The notes under the pieces are model-generated. The model was given only the letters and a program-made list of their open reading frames with translations, did no database searches and was not told where the DNA came from. DNA of 64,000 bases from Psychromicrobium lacuslunae (GTDB lineage Bacteria; Actinomycetota; Actinomycetes; Actinomycetales; Micrococcaceae), in contig NZ_CP011005.1 in the NCBI RefSeq assembly GCF_000950575.1, positions 1-64,000 of the forward strand, in the 5' to 3' direction. Position numbers and translations under genes: made by a program. Positions 1 to 8,433 of this stretch are shown here, piece by piece (positions within the stretch are counted from its first letter, which is position 1; each line of letters opens with the position of its first letter).

Positions 1-326
1 GGTAGTACCCGAGCGAAGGCACTGCGGCGAATATCTATGGTTGGGGACGGACCGCTGTTGGCGCGCCGGCCTCGTCGAAGCTGAAGACCGCGAAGGTCAG
101 CATTGTGGGCACCGATGACCAGGGCTGGTCCGGCCCGTCAATCGTGGAAAAGACTGTTGACGGACAGGCCTATAAGGGCGACTCCGGTGGCCCCCTGGTG
201 GCTAACGGCAAGGTTGTCGGCGTCTGCTCCGGAACAATGACTACAATGCGCCCGACGAAGTGGAATACGCTCGGTACCGGCCTCGGCGACTGGATCACCA
301 GTGTCTCGGGTGTCTCGGTGAGCTAA
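1..326 (+). CDS. Trypsin-like (S1) serine protease, C-terminal part
   Basis: This is the C-terminal part of a secreted chymotrypsin-fold protease; the rest lies before the window. The frame ending at the TAA at 324-326 reads a GWGRT block followed by GDSGGPLV, the classic S1 segment holding the nucleophilic serine, and ends with a typical short C-terminal helix region (GLGDWITSV). The His and Asp of the triad would be upstream and are not visible. An in-frame TAG sits at 3-5, directly before the conserved block that normally precedes GWG, so the gene may carry a nonsense codon or frameshift; the window edge prevents a decision. A perfect hairpin follows the stop. S1 assignment is firm, substrate unknown. 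Confidence 0.75.
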
Positions 327-363
327 GCGGCCGCAAAGCGGTTAGCAGCAGCTAAAGGTAGCT

Positions 364-409
364 AAAATCGGTGAGATCTCGGCCTTTCCAGCGGGATCTC
401 ACCGATTTT
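364..409 (+). terminator. Rho-independent-type terminator hairpin
   Basis: A perfect 15-bp inverted repeat (364-378 with 395-409, arms AAAATCGGTGAGATC and its complement) with a 16-nt loop lies 38 nt after the protease stop. The A-run at the left base and T-run at the right base suit termination in both directions, which fits its position between the plus-strand protease and the end of the minus-strand gene at 451. Confidence 0.85.
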
Positions 410-450
410 GGTCTTCTCGCTGGCCTCTCAATCCCGCAATGGGGAGCCGA

Positions 451-726
451 TCACCTCGAATCGTTCCCACTCATCTCGCCGGAGAGCAGGGGCATCGCCT
501 TGATCGTGACCTGAACAGAGGGCAACTGTGAGGAAGCCTGATGAGCTTCCTTCGATTCCCAGAGTTCAGAGACGAATACCTGGTCCGGGAAGTCCGGATT
601 GATTCCCACCTCATACAACAGGCAACCCGGCAGCGGATCACCAGTGTCGGAGCGAACCAGGATTGCTACCACTTCATCGCGTCGCCCGGGTTGAGTGCCT
701 AACTTGCCAAAGTATGCGAAGGTCAT
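451..726 (-). CDS. Antibiotic biosynthesis monooxygenase (ABM) fold protein, putative quinol monooxygenase
   Basis: A 91-residue protein starting MTFAYFGKL, with the ABM dimeric alpha/beta-barrel signatures: an N-terminal beta strand followed by a G-rich turn and a DEVVAIL helix, then the central LLYEVG strand, FVSELWESKEAHQ, and a C-terminal helix. Family members act as small cofactor-less monooxygenases on quinol-like or polyketide substrates, often in stress defence; the substrate here cannot be read from sequence. I chose the ATG at 726 because homologous ABM proteins begin a few residues before this strand; the frame stays open upstream (to 807), but that would overlap the predicted glyA promoter. 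The gene is divergent from glyA. Confidence 0.75.
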   Translation of the reverse strand: MTFAYFGKLGTQPGRRDEVVAILVRSDTGDPLPGCLLYEVGINPDFPDQVFVSELWESKEAHQASSQLPSVQVTIKAMPLLSGEMSGNDSR

Positions 727-765
727 GCTCCGAGCGTAAGACCGAGGAAAGACAAAATGCCGATG

Positions 766-794
766 CTGACTCCGCGCTGAGCGTGAGCTAAACT
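766..794 (+). promoter_or_regulatory. Predicted sigma-70-type promoter for glyA-folD
   Basis: CTGACT (766-771) and TAAACT (789-794) are separated by 17 nt, which would start transcription at about 801, exactly where the ZTP riboswitch begins. The spacing and position make this a good candidate; neither hexamer is a perfect consensus. Confidence 0.5.
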
Positions 795-796
795 GG

Positions 797-890
797 CCAA
801 GTCGCAACTGGCGTAAGGTGGTTCACCACCGGGGAGCGGCCGAGTCAACAGCGACTCATACGCAGACCATGGATCGAACGCCTGGGACCG
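797..890 (+). ncRNA. ZTP (pfl) riboswitch
   Basis: The leader of glyA contains the conserved parts of the ZTP/ZMP riboswitch in the right order. There is an ACTGGCG strand (807-813), a GGTGG hairpin closing with ACCACC, then the invariant CCGGGGAGC loop (about 829-837), a variable linker, and the 3' pseudoknot strand CGCCTGGGAC (879-888), which pairs with the early GGCG. This class senses the purine intermediate ZMP/ZTP, which rises when 10-formyl-tetrahydrofolate is short, and switches on one-carbon genes. That suits the downstream glyA and folD. A weaker hairpin (903-909 with 922-928) lies between aptamer and start codon and could be part of the expression platform. Confidence 0.9.
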
Positions 891-969
891 AGGTCATATC
901 TGCCGGTACAGTCACTAATAAGTACTGGTAGCTACGACCCATAGAACCTTCTTCCGCTCAGGAGTCACC

Positions 970-2245
970 ATGTCGAACGATCCCTCGAATACTTCTTTGG
1001 CCGAGCTAGACCCGGAAATCGCCCAAGTCCTGCAAGACGAACTGGGGCGACAACGCAACACCCTGGAAATGATCGCTTCCGAAAACTTCGCCCCCGCGCG
1101 GTGCTGGAAGCTCAAGGTTCGGTGCTGACCAATAAATACGCCGAAGGCTACCCCGGACGGCGCTACTATGGCGGTTGCGAATACGTTGATATCGCCGAAA
1201 ACCTGGCCATTGATCGGGTCAAGACGCTCTTTGGCGCCGAATACGCCAATGTGCAACCGCACTCAGGTGCACAGGCGAACGCTGCGGCGCTTGCCGCGAT
1301 GATCAACCCGGGCGATAAGATCCTCGGCCTCTCGTTGGCGCACGGCGGCCACCTAACCCACGGCATGAAGTTGAATTTCTCCGGCAAGCTCTACGAGGTA
1401 GCTGCTTACCAAGTTGAGGAAGATACCTTCCGGATCGATATGGATAAGCTGCGGGAGCAGGCTAAGGCGGAAAAGCCGCAGGTCATTATCGCCGGCTGGT
1501 CTGCTTACCCTCGACACCTTGACTTTGCCGCCTTCCGCTCCATCGCCGACGAGGTCGGAGCCTTGCTCTGGACCGATATGGCGCACTTCGCTGGATTGGT
1601 CGCGGCCGGTTTGCACCCCTCGCCGGTGCCACATTCCGACGTCGTCACTTCCACCGTGCACAAAACGCTGGCTGGTCCGCGCTCGGAGTGATCCTGGCTA
1701 AGCAGGAGTGGGCTAAGAAGCTCAACTCGGCGGTTTTCCCGGGCCAACAAGGCGGCCCGCTGATGCATGTGATCGCAGCGAAAGCGGTAGCCTTCAAGGT
1801 CGCTGGCTCGGACGAGTTCAAGGAACGTCAGGAGCGGGTGCTGGAAGGTGCCCGGATTTTGGCCGATCGGCTCAATCAGCCCGACGTCGCTGCAGCCGGT
1901 GTCTCGGTGCTCACCGGCGGTACTGACGTCCATCTGGTGCTGGTCGATCTGCGAAACTCGGACCTCGACGGCCAACAAGCCGAGGACCTGCTGCATAGCG
2001 TTGGGATTACGGTCAACCGAAACGCGGTGCCTTTCGATCCGCGGCCACCGATGGTCACCTCGGGGTTGCGGATCGGCACCCCAGCGCTGGCCACCAGAGG
2101 GTTCGGCGCGGCCGAATTCACCGAGGTGGCCGAGATCATCGCCACCGCGCTGAAGGCAGGGGCCGCTGTCGACGCGGAGGCGCTTAAAGCCCGGGTGCAT
2201 AAGCTTGCCGAAGATTTCCCGCTCTACCCAGGAATTGAGGGCTAG
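970..2245 (+). pseudogene. glyA: Serine hydroxymethyltransferase, interrupted by two single-base deletions
   Basis: Glycine/serine hydroxymethyltransferase, the PLP enzyme making glycine and 5,10-methylene-tetrahydrofolate. The ATG at 970 follows a clear AGGAG. The reading continues MIASENFAP, then shifts frame near 1090-1096 in a C-run (one C fewer than the expected APRAVLEAQ coding). It goes on through the NKYAEGYPG and HSGAQAN motifs to the PLP lysine segment [11 protein letters not shown], then shifts again near 1684-1688 where one G is missing in a G-run (PRSG expected), and finishes at 2245. All conserved blocks are otherwise present. Both lesions are in homopolymers and the next gene, folD, is intact, so base-calling errors are as likely as true decay. 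If real, this glyA is dead. Confidence 0.9.
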
Positions 2246-2246
2246 C

Positions 2247-3134
2247 ATGACGGCGCAAATTTTAGACGGCGAAAAGGCCGCCACAGAGGTCAAATCTGAG
2301 CTGGTAGAACGTATCGCGGCGCTGAAGCGGCGCGGCATCACGCCTGGACTGGCAACCGTTCTAGTTGGCGAAGATCCGCCCAGCCACGCTTATGTTCGGA
2401 TGAAGCACCGCGACGCCGCTGCCCTCGGCCTGGCTTCAGTCGAGCGGCAGCTACCAGCAGAAACCAGCCAGGAAGAACTGGACGCGGTGATTGACGAGCT
2501 CAATGCCAATCCAGAGGTGCACGGCATTTTGGTGCAGATTCCGTTGCCCAAGCATTTGGATGAGCAGGCCGTGCTGGAGCGGATCGACCCGGCCAAGGAC
2601 GCCGATGGGCTGCATCCGGTGAATCTGGGCCGCCTGGTACTGAACGTCAATGGCCCGATTGACACCCCGCTGCCGTGCACCCCGGTCGGCGCCATCGAGT
2701 TGATGCTGCGCAACGATATCGACCTAAAGGGTAAGCACGTCGTGGTGCTGGGCCGTGGCATCACCGTCGGCCGGGCGCTCGGGCTGTTGCTGACTCGTCG
2801 GGCTATCAACGCTACCGTCACCTTGACCCACACCGGAACCGTTGACCTGCCGAGCCACTTGCGTCAAGCCGATGTGGTGATCTCCGCGGTTGGAGTGCCG
2901 CATTTGGTGAAAGCCGCTGACCTGAAACCCGGGGCCGTGGTGCTCGATGTCGGCGTCTCCCGCGAAATCAACGAGGAGACAGGTAAGCCGAAGCTGCTCG
3001 GCGATATTGACCCGGCCGCCGCCGAGGTTGCTTCGTGGATCTCGCCAAACCCCGGTGGGGTAGGCCCGATGACGCGGGCGATGCTGATGAGCAATGTAGT
3101 GGCCGCCGCTGAGCGGCAAAACCCTCCGCGCTGA
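2247..3134 (+). CDS. folD: Bifunctional methylene-THF dehydrogenase / methenyl-THF cyclohydrolase
   Basis: A 295-residue FolD, interconverting 5,10-methylene-, methenyl- and 10-formyl-tetrahydrofolate in the cytoplasm. Visible signatures are the substrate-site [10 protein letters not shown] with its catalytic lysine, [35 protein letters not shown], the NADP-binding [14 protein letters not shown], and the C-terminal [14 protein letters not shown]. The ATG lies 1 nt after the glyA stop, so the two are one transcript and both fall under the ZTP riboswitch. The frame is also open upstream within glyA, but this ATG gives the normal family length. It ends in a strong palindrome. Confidence 0.95.
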   Translation: MTAQILDGEKAATEVKSELVERIAALKRRGITPGLATVLVGEDPPSHAYVRMKHRDAAALGLASVERQLPAETSQEELDAVIDELNANPEVHGILVQIPLPKHLDEQAVLERIDPAKDADGLHPVNLGRLVLNVNGPIDTPLPCTPVGAIELMLRNDIDLKGKHVVVLGRGITVGRALGLLLTRRAINATVTLTHTGTVDLPSHLRQADVVISAVGVPHLVKAADLKPGAVVLDVGVSREINEETGKPKLLGDIDPAAAEVASWISPNPGGVGPMTRAMLMSNVVAAAERQNPPR

Positions 3135-3149
3135 TAACAGTCAAGAAAT

Positions 3150-3187
3150 CTGCTACCGGGTACTCCCCTCGGAGTATCCGGTAGCAG
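3150..3187 (+). promoter_or_regulatory. Palindrome after folD: terminator and/or response-regulator site
   Basis: A 17-bp inverted repeat (3150-3166 with 3171-3187, one G-T pair, 4-nt loop) lies between folD and the sensor kinase gene. No T-run follows, so termination is not certain. Its centre, TACTCC-CCTC-GGAGTA (3161-3176), matches the form TACYYC-N4-GGAGTA, which recurs at 5067-5082 and 22501-22516. It therefore may also serve as the binding site of the neighbouring response regulator upstream of its own operon. Confidence 0.55.
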
Positions 3188-3244
3188 GAGCATTGCTGCT
3201 GACGGAGGCTGACGGCGGTGGCTTGCCGGGACTAGGCTCGAAAG

Positions 3245-4351
3245 GTGAGAACCAGGCGGCCCTATTTGCGCACAGCGGCAATTGTCGTGGTGCTGTTGCT
3301 CCTCGGCCTGGTAGGCACTAGGTTCGCCAGCAGATTCCAGGTCACCAGTACACCGCTCGACACCTGGGCCTATATCTGTCTCATTGCCGGCCCGCTGACG
3401 CTATTTTTGCGCCACCGCTTTCCGGCGGTGATGGTGGTGCTCTCAATGGGTTTCAGCGGCTGGTACTTATTCGCCGGCTATCCGGCCGGTCCACAACCAC
3501 TTTCTTTTGCCGTCGCGATTATTTTTGCGCTGATTGCCGGGCAGCAGGTAGTCACTTGGCTATGTATTGGGCTCAGCGTGCTCGGCGTGGTGCTTTACAA
3601 CGCCCTGATGGGCGGCGATACCTGGCCGATCAAAACAGCAGCGCTGAGTGCCTGGCTGCTCATCCTCGGACTGGTGGGGACCGGTATCAAGGCCAGAATT
3701 GAGCGAACTACCCTGCTTCGCCACCGGCGCCAAGAGCAGGCCGAGGCCGCCCGAAGCGCAGAACGGCTGGCTCTGGCCAGGGATATTCACGATGTGGTGG
3801 CGCACTCACTCTCCAGCATCAATGTGCGGGCATCGGTGGCGCTGCACCTAGCCGAAAAGGACCCGGCTCAGATGCAAGCTGCTCTGCAAGCAATCAAGAG
3901 CAGTAGCAAGGAGGCGCTGACCGAGGTGCGCGAGCTGCTCGGGGTGCTCCGGCAGGATACCCCGCTGAGCCCGGTGAGTCCGCTTTCGCGGCTACCCAAA
4001 TTGATCGAAGAGGCGCAGGCCAGCGGCTTGCGAGTTGAGCAGCACCTTAACCTGGCGCATCCGTTGGCCGCCGAACAGGAGGCAGTGGTTTATCGGCTGG
4101 TTCAGGAGGCCTTGACTAATGTCGTTCGGCACGCCGCGGCCAGCCGCGCGCGCATCACGGTGAGCAGCGCGGAAGCTGAACTCAGCGTGCAGATTGACGA
4201 CGACGGCATCGGCCTAGTCGACAGCATTCCGGGTAATGGGATAGCAGGAATGCGCGAAAGGGTGGCGTCGCTGGCGGGGGAGCTGGAATTCGTCGAGAGG
4301 CACCCCGGGCTTTCGGTGCGTGCTCGGATTCCGCTTCAGAGCGCCCGATGA
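3245..4351 (+). CDS. Two-component sensor histidine kinase (HisKA_3 / NarL-partner type)
   Basis: A 368-residue membrane sensor kinase. The N-terminal half has about five hydrophobic segments (residues 12-140) with little extracellular sequence, then a linker. The dimerisation box follows, with ARDIHDVVAHSLSSI holding the phospho-accepting His at about residue 182. The ATPase domain has an N-box (QEALTNVVRHA) and a G-box (DDDGIGL then GNGIAGMRERV). The start is GTG at 3245; no strong Shine-Dalgarno is seen. The response regulator begins 15 nt after its stop, so they form a pair. The lack of a sensing loop suggests it senses the membrane itself, as in LiaS/DesK-like kinases; this is inference. 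Confidence 0.9.
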   Translation: MRTRRPYLRTAAIVVVLLLLGLVGTRFASRFQVTSTPLDTWAYICLIAGPLTLFLRHRFPAVMVVLSMGFSGWYLFAGYPAGPQPLSFAVAIIFALIAGQQVVTWLCIGLSVLGVVLYNALMGGDTWPIKTAALSAWLLILGLVGTGIKARIERTTLLRHRRQEQAEAARSAERLALARDIHDVVAHSLSSINVRASVALHLAEKDPAQMQAALQAIKSSSKEALTEVRELLGVLRQDTPLSPVSPLSRLPKLIEEAQASGLRVEQHLNLAHPLAAEQEAVVYRLVQEALTNVVRHAAASRARITVSSAEAELSVQIDDDGIGLVDSIPGNGIAGMRERVASLAGELEFVERHPGLSVRARIPLQSAR

Positions 4352-4366
4352 GCCAAGAGGAAGCTA

Positions 4367-5035
4367 ATGATTGAGATTCTGCTGGCCGACGATCAGAAGT
4401 TGATTCGTGCTGGCTTTGGTGCGCTAATCAACGCCGAGAACGATATGCGCGTGATTGCGGAGTGCGGGACCGGTGCGGAAGCGCTCCGGCTGGCCAAAGT
4501 ACACCGACCCGAGATTATTTTGATGGATATTCGGATGCCTGACGGTGACGGGCTGACGGCGACCGCGAAGATCACCGCAGAGCCAGCGCTCGCGCAGAGC
4601 AAGGTGATCATCCTGACCACTTTTGAACTCGACGAATATATCTCCGAGGCGGTGCGCGCCGGGGCAGCCGGATTCCTGGTGAAAGACACCGAGCCAACCG
4701 AACTGCTCCGCGCTATCCGGGTGGTTGCCGAGGGCGATGCCCTGCTCTCGCCCTCGGTGACGAAAAAGATGCTGGCACAATTTGCGCTGCAGGCACACCC
4801 ACTGCGCGAACCCCAAGGTTTCAGCGACCTGACCGAGCGAGAGCTGGAAGTGCTCGCTGCAGTGGCCGAGGGACTGAACAATGCCGAGATCGCCGAACGC
4901 CTCTTCATTGCCCCGCTCACCGCGAAGACTCATGTCTCGCGGATCATGACAAAGCTCTCCGCTCGCGATCGCGCTCAGTTGGTGGTGCTCGGCTACGAAT
5001 CAGGCTTGGTGAAACCGGGGCGAGCCGAGGGGTAG
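4367..5035 (+). CDS. NarL/FixJ-family response regulator
   Basis: A 222-residue transcription regulator. The receiver domain has the acidic pair in LLADDQ, the phospho-acceptor Asp at residue 54 (ILMDIRMPDG) and the conserved Lys in FLVKDTEP. The C-terminal LuxR-type helix-turn-helix runs LTERELEVLAAVAEG then NNAEIAERL and TAKTHVSRI. AGAGGAAG precedes the ATG. It is cotranscribed with the kinase before it. Its likely DNA site is the TACYYC-N4-GGAGTA motif, which is found before this operon, just after it, and before the SHOCT gene at 22628. Confidence 0.92.
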   Translation: MIEILLADDQKLIRAGFGALINAENDMRVIAECGTGAEALRLAKVHRPEIILMDIRMPDGDGLTATAKITAEPALAQSKVIILTTFELDEYISEAVRAGAAGFLVKDTEPTELLRAIRVVAEGDALLSPSVTKKMLAQFALQAHPLREPQGFSDLTERELEVLAAVAEGLNNAEIAERLFIAPLTAKTHVSRIMTKLSARDRAQLVVLGYESGLVKPGRAEG

Positions 5036-5066
5036 TTGTTTGAGCCTCGCGAGCCGACTGCTGCGA

Positions 5067-5082
5067 TACCTCCGCCGGAGTA
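5067..5082. promoter_or_regulatory. TACYYC-N4-GGAGTA motif after the response regulator
   Basis: TACCTCCGCCGGAGTA is the second of three 16-nt copies of this spaced motif in the window. It is followed 33 nt from its start by TGACTCCGCT (5099-5108, beginning one base earlier). The same decamer lies at the same offset after the third copy (22533-22542). Between these two copies lies the whole DISARM island. It is either a regulator-bound promoter or one end of the island. Confidence 0.45.
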
Positions 5083-5236
5083 TCCAGTCAGGTTAAGGTG
5101 ACTCCGCTTAATTTTGCTCGAAAATGACGAGCTCCAGCGATCTAGATCGATCCACGTTGTTGAGGAACATTTGTATGTCGGTGCGAGTCAAAGAATCACG
5201 TGACGCTTCATCCTGCGACATGAAGCAAATTTGCCC

Positions 5237-5268
5237 AGAATGTGGCATTCTGCGCAAGAATGTAGCAT
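5237..5268 (+). promoter_or_regulatory. Direct repeat (possible operator) abutting the drmD start
   Basis: AGAATGTGGCAT (5237-5248) and AGAATGTAGCAT (5257-5268) are spaced 20 nt apart, about two helical turns. The second copy ends at the base before the drmD ATG. The first copy also forms a short hairpin with the following TCT. Such a repeat over the translation start suggests a repressor site controlling the defence operon. There is no visible Shine-Dalgarno, so drmD may be leaderless. Otherwise 5036-5236 shows nothing I can identify. Confidence 0.4.
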
Positions 5269-8200
5269 ATGGCCGGAATAACACTGAACGGTAGAGAAGT
5301 TGCGCCGATAATGCCCGAGGCTGGGCAGGTCGTCGAGGTCCGCGGTTCAACTTGGGCAGTGTCCAACGTCCAGGTCCAGGGTCTCCCGCGCAGTCCCGCT
5401 GACGAATCGGTCGCACAGCTCAGCCATGTTGTCGACCTTCAGTCGCTCGATGAGGGTAGCCTCGGTGCTCAACTCAGCGTGGTGTGGGAACTTGAAGTCG
5501 GACAGACTGTCACCCCAGCGCAGGGGCTCCCCGATTTGATTCACGCGGATAGCTTCGACGAGCCGGAGACATTGGCCGGGTTCATCGACGCAATGCGGTG
5601 GGGCGCGGTAACGAGTGCCGATCCTAATCGTTATCAAGCCCCGTTCTGGTCGGGTGTGAACGTCGAGGCGTACCAGCTGGAGCCGCTCCGCCGGGCTCTC
5701 GGTGCGCCACGTGCCAATCTGTTACTTGCTGATGATGTCGGCCTAGGTAAGACGATCGAGGCCGGGCTGGTCATTCAGGAGTTGTTACTTCGTCATCGCG
5801 CCAGGACCGCCGTAGTCGTCTGCCCACCGAGCCTGTCGCTGAAGTGGCGGGACGAGATGCGGGAGAAGTTCGGCCTGGAGTTCACCATAGTGAACTCCGA
5901 GCTGATGGCTGAGGTCCGCCGCACGCACGGACTCCAGGCAAATCCCTTCCAGATCTTCCCCCGCGTGATCGTCAGTATGGCGTGGTTACCGCAGATGCGT
6001 GCCCAGCGTCTGCTGCGTGACGTATATTCACAGGCGAGTAACCCAAAAACGGGTAGCCGGTATGCTTTTGACATCCTGGTAGTCGACGAAGCACATCACG
6101 TTGCACCGTCTAGCCCGTCGACCCTGGCGGGCGGTCGTGGCTATGCTGTTGATACGCAGCGAACCATCGCGGTGCGTCAGCTTGCTGAGAAGTGTGAGCA
6201 TCGGCTCTTCCTGAGCGCGACTCCGCACAACGGGCACCCCGAATCGTTCACCGCGTTGCTGGAGATGATCGACCCGCGGCGCTTCGCTCGAGGCGCGCAG
6301 CTCGACTCCACTGCGTTGAAGGACGTGACCGTCCGTCGCCTGAAGACAGACTTGACGAACAAGGGCTTCAAGCGACGCAAGGTGAACACGATCTTGTTCG
6401 ATCCGTCGAGCGACGAACAGCAGATGTTTGGCCTGCTTGACGCAATCGTCACCAAAAGCGCGAAGCTCAACGGTACGAAGCCCTCAGGTGACATCGTCAC
6501 GCTGTTGCTGAAGAAGCGCTTCCTGTCCAGCCCGTACGCGTTCGGTGTGACGTTGCGCAACTACTTGTCGTCCAAGGCGGGACGCGGCCTATCAGATGAC
6601 GAATACGACGACATCTTCGGCGAGGGCCAAGCAGACGAAGAAGAGGGCCTTTGGGAGCAAGTGGAGTCAGAGCGGCTGCGTGAGTCGAAGAGCTCCGACC
6701 CCCTCGTCGGTGCCGACCCTGGTCAGCTGGAAAAGCTGGCGAGCTGGGGCCTCGAATACGAGGGCCGCGCCGACTCTCGGGTTGAAAAGCTCATTGGCTT
6801 TCTTGATGCGATATGTCGCCCCGACCGTAAGAACTGGTTGAATGAGCGTGTCGTAGTCTTCACCGAGTACGCGGACACCGTCGAATGGCTCGCTCGTGTG
6901 CTGAGGCAGAAGGGCTATACCGATGATCGTCTTGCGGTAATCCAGGGCTCTACCACGCCAGAGGATCGCGAATTCATCCGATCGCAATTTACTGCTGACC
7001 CATCGAAGGAGCCGGTGCGAGTTCTGCTCGCCACCGATGCGGCGGGCGAGGGCATTGACCTTCAGACCTACTGTCACCGCTTAGTGAACTTCGACATTCC
7101 GTTCAACCCGTCGCGTCTGGAGCAACGCATTGGTCGGATCGACCGGTACGGGCAGACCGAGGAGCCTCAGGTCTATCATTTCGTACCCGATCGTGACTCC
7201 TCTACCTATGGCTCAGATTTGCGGTTCATGGAGATCATCGCCCGCAAGATTTCCCAGGTGGAATATGACCTCGGATCGGCCAATCAAGTGGTGGGGGAGG
7301 AAATCCAAAGGCACTTCGGCAAGAGCGCCAGTGCCACGCGTAAGTCGGCGGGAGTCGACACCAATGCGGTGATCAACCAGGCGCTCGCAGGTGGCATTGA
7401 ACTCAACGCCCGACTTACGCAGTTGGAGCAGGGGTACGACGCCTCCCGGGCTGAATTGCATCTCGAAGCGGCAAACTTGCGTCGTGTCGTCGATACTGCG
7501 CTACGTATTAACCACCAGTCTCCGCTTGCGCCAAACTACGATTTTGCGCAGGATACCGAAGCCGAAGTGTTTGAGGTTCCGACTTTGACCGCAGGTTGGC
7601 GGGACACGCTGCGTGGCCTCGACACCCGCCTGAACCCGGGTGAGTTACGTCCAATCACGTTCGATCCGGATGCGGCAGATGGGCGTGCTGATCTCGTCTA
7701 TGTGCACCTCGGGCACCCGATCGTGCAAAAGGCGCAGCGGCTGCTGCGCCGATCGTTGTGGAGCGTGGACTCGACGCTACGACGGGTGAGCGCCGTCGTA
7801 GTGGAAGATCTCGAAGAGTCGTTTGTTGCTGCTGTCACCCGGATGGTCCTCGTCGGTCGTGGCGGTGTCCGCCTGCACGAGGAAGTGTTTCTTGTCGGAG
7901 TGCGCCTGCGTGGCCGCCGAGCGATGGCGGAGGAACGCGCCGAGGAAGCGCTCGACATTGCCCTCGATGGTGAGAAACTCGTTCTCGCTGATGTGCGGGT
8001 GCGCGATCAGCTCGCCAATATCTGGAACGTCCCCGATGCCCCGCTTCGCCAGAGCCTCGAAACTGCGATGCGCGATCGGGCAGGGCGCAAGCAGACTCAA
8101 GTGACAGACCAGCTCCATCGTCGCGAGGCCGCCGATGTTCAGCGAGCACAAGAGATCTTCGCTGCGTTCCGCACGAACCTCCGTGATTCCCTAACCAGCC

Positions 8201-8433
8201 TCCGTGCTCAGGAAGCCGAAGCTCAGGGACAGCTCTTCACTGACCCAGATCAGGAACGCCAGCAGCGGCGTGACCGCGAGGCCATGCAACGCCGACTCGA
8301 TGAACTCGACGATGAAGAAGCACGCGAGATCTCCGCCATCAAAGATAGGTACGCCGACGTGAAACCCCACACAACCGCCGCTGCCGTGGTCTTTGCACTC
8401 ACCCGTTCCGACGCAGATGGGTGGCGCGACTGA
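5269..8433 (+). CDS. drmD: DISARM class 1 SNF2-like helicase DrmD
   Basis: A 1054-residue superfamily 2 helicase/translocase of the SNF2 type. The Walker A is DDVGLGKTIEAGL at about residues 155-167, the Walker B is VVDEAHHV near 270, motif III is FLSATPHNGH, and the second RecA domain carries VVVFTEYADT, DAAGEGIDLQ and the arginine-finger motif LEQRIGRIDRYGQ near 620. The C-terminal 400 residues are helical and charged. DrmD defines class 1 DISARM, a phage-defence system pairing DNA methylation with DrmAB helicase/DUF1998 proteins. It opens the operon and its stop overlaps the methylase start (TGATG). The assignment rests on the whole gene set as much as on the helicase motifs. Confidence 0.9.
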   Translation: MAGITLNGREVAPIMPEAGQVVEVRGSTWAVSNVQVQGLPRSPADESVAQLSHVVDLQSLDEGSLGAQLSVVWELEVGQTVTPAQGLPDLIHADSFDEPETLAGFIDAMRWGAVTSADPNRYQAPFWSGVNVEAYQLEPLRRALGAPRANLLLADDVGLGKTIEAGLVIQELLLRHRARTAVVVCPPSLSLKWRDEMREKFGLEFTIVNSELMAEVRRTHGLQANPFQIFPRVIVSMAWLPQMRAQRLLRDVYSQASNPKTGSRYAFDILVVDEAHHVAPSSPSTLAGGRGYAVDTQRTIAVRQLAEKCEHRLFLSATPHNGHPESFTALLEMIDPRRFARGAQLDSTALKDVTVRRLKTDLTNKGFKRRKVNTILFDPSSDEQQMFGLLDAIVTKSAKLNGTKPSGDIVTLLLKKRFLSSPYAFGVTLRNYLSSKAGRGLSDDEYDDIFGEGQADEEEGLWEQVESERLRESKSSDPLVGADPGQLEKLASWGLEYEGRADSRVEKLIGFLDAICRPDRKNWLNERVVVFTEYADTVEWLARVLRQKGYTDDRLAVIQGSTTPEDREFIRSQFTADPSKEPVRVLLATDAAGEGIDLQTYCHRLVNFDIPFNPSRLEQRIGRIDRYGQTEEPQVYHFVPDRDSSTYGSDLRFMEIIARKISQVEYDLGSANQVVGEEIQRHFGKSASATRKSAGVDTNAVINQALAGGIELNARLTQLEQGYDASRAELHLEAANLRRVVDTALRINHQSPLAPNYDFAQDTEAEVFEVPTLTAGWRDTLRGLDTRLNPGELRPITFDPDAADGRADLVYVHLGHPIVQKAQRLLRRSLWSVDSTLRRVSAVVVEDLEESFVAAVTRMVLVGRGGVRLHEEVFLVGVRLRGRRAMAEERAEEALDIALDGEKLVLADVRVRDQLANIWNVPDAPLRQSLETAMRDRAGRKQTQVTDQLHRREAADVQRAQEIFAAFRTNLRDSLTSLRAQEAEAQGQLFTDPDQERQQRRDREAMQRRLDELDDEEAREISAIKDRYADVKPHTTAAAVVFALTRSDADGWRD

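Noticed and set aside
1505-2341. 278-codon open frame antisense to glyA
   Set aside because: It mirrors the codon structure of glyA on the other strand, has no ribosome site and no recognisable motif.
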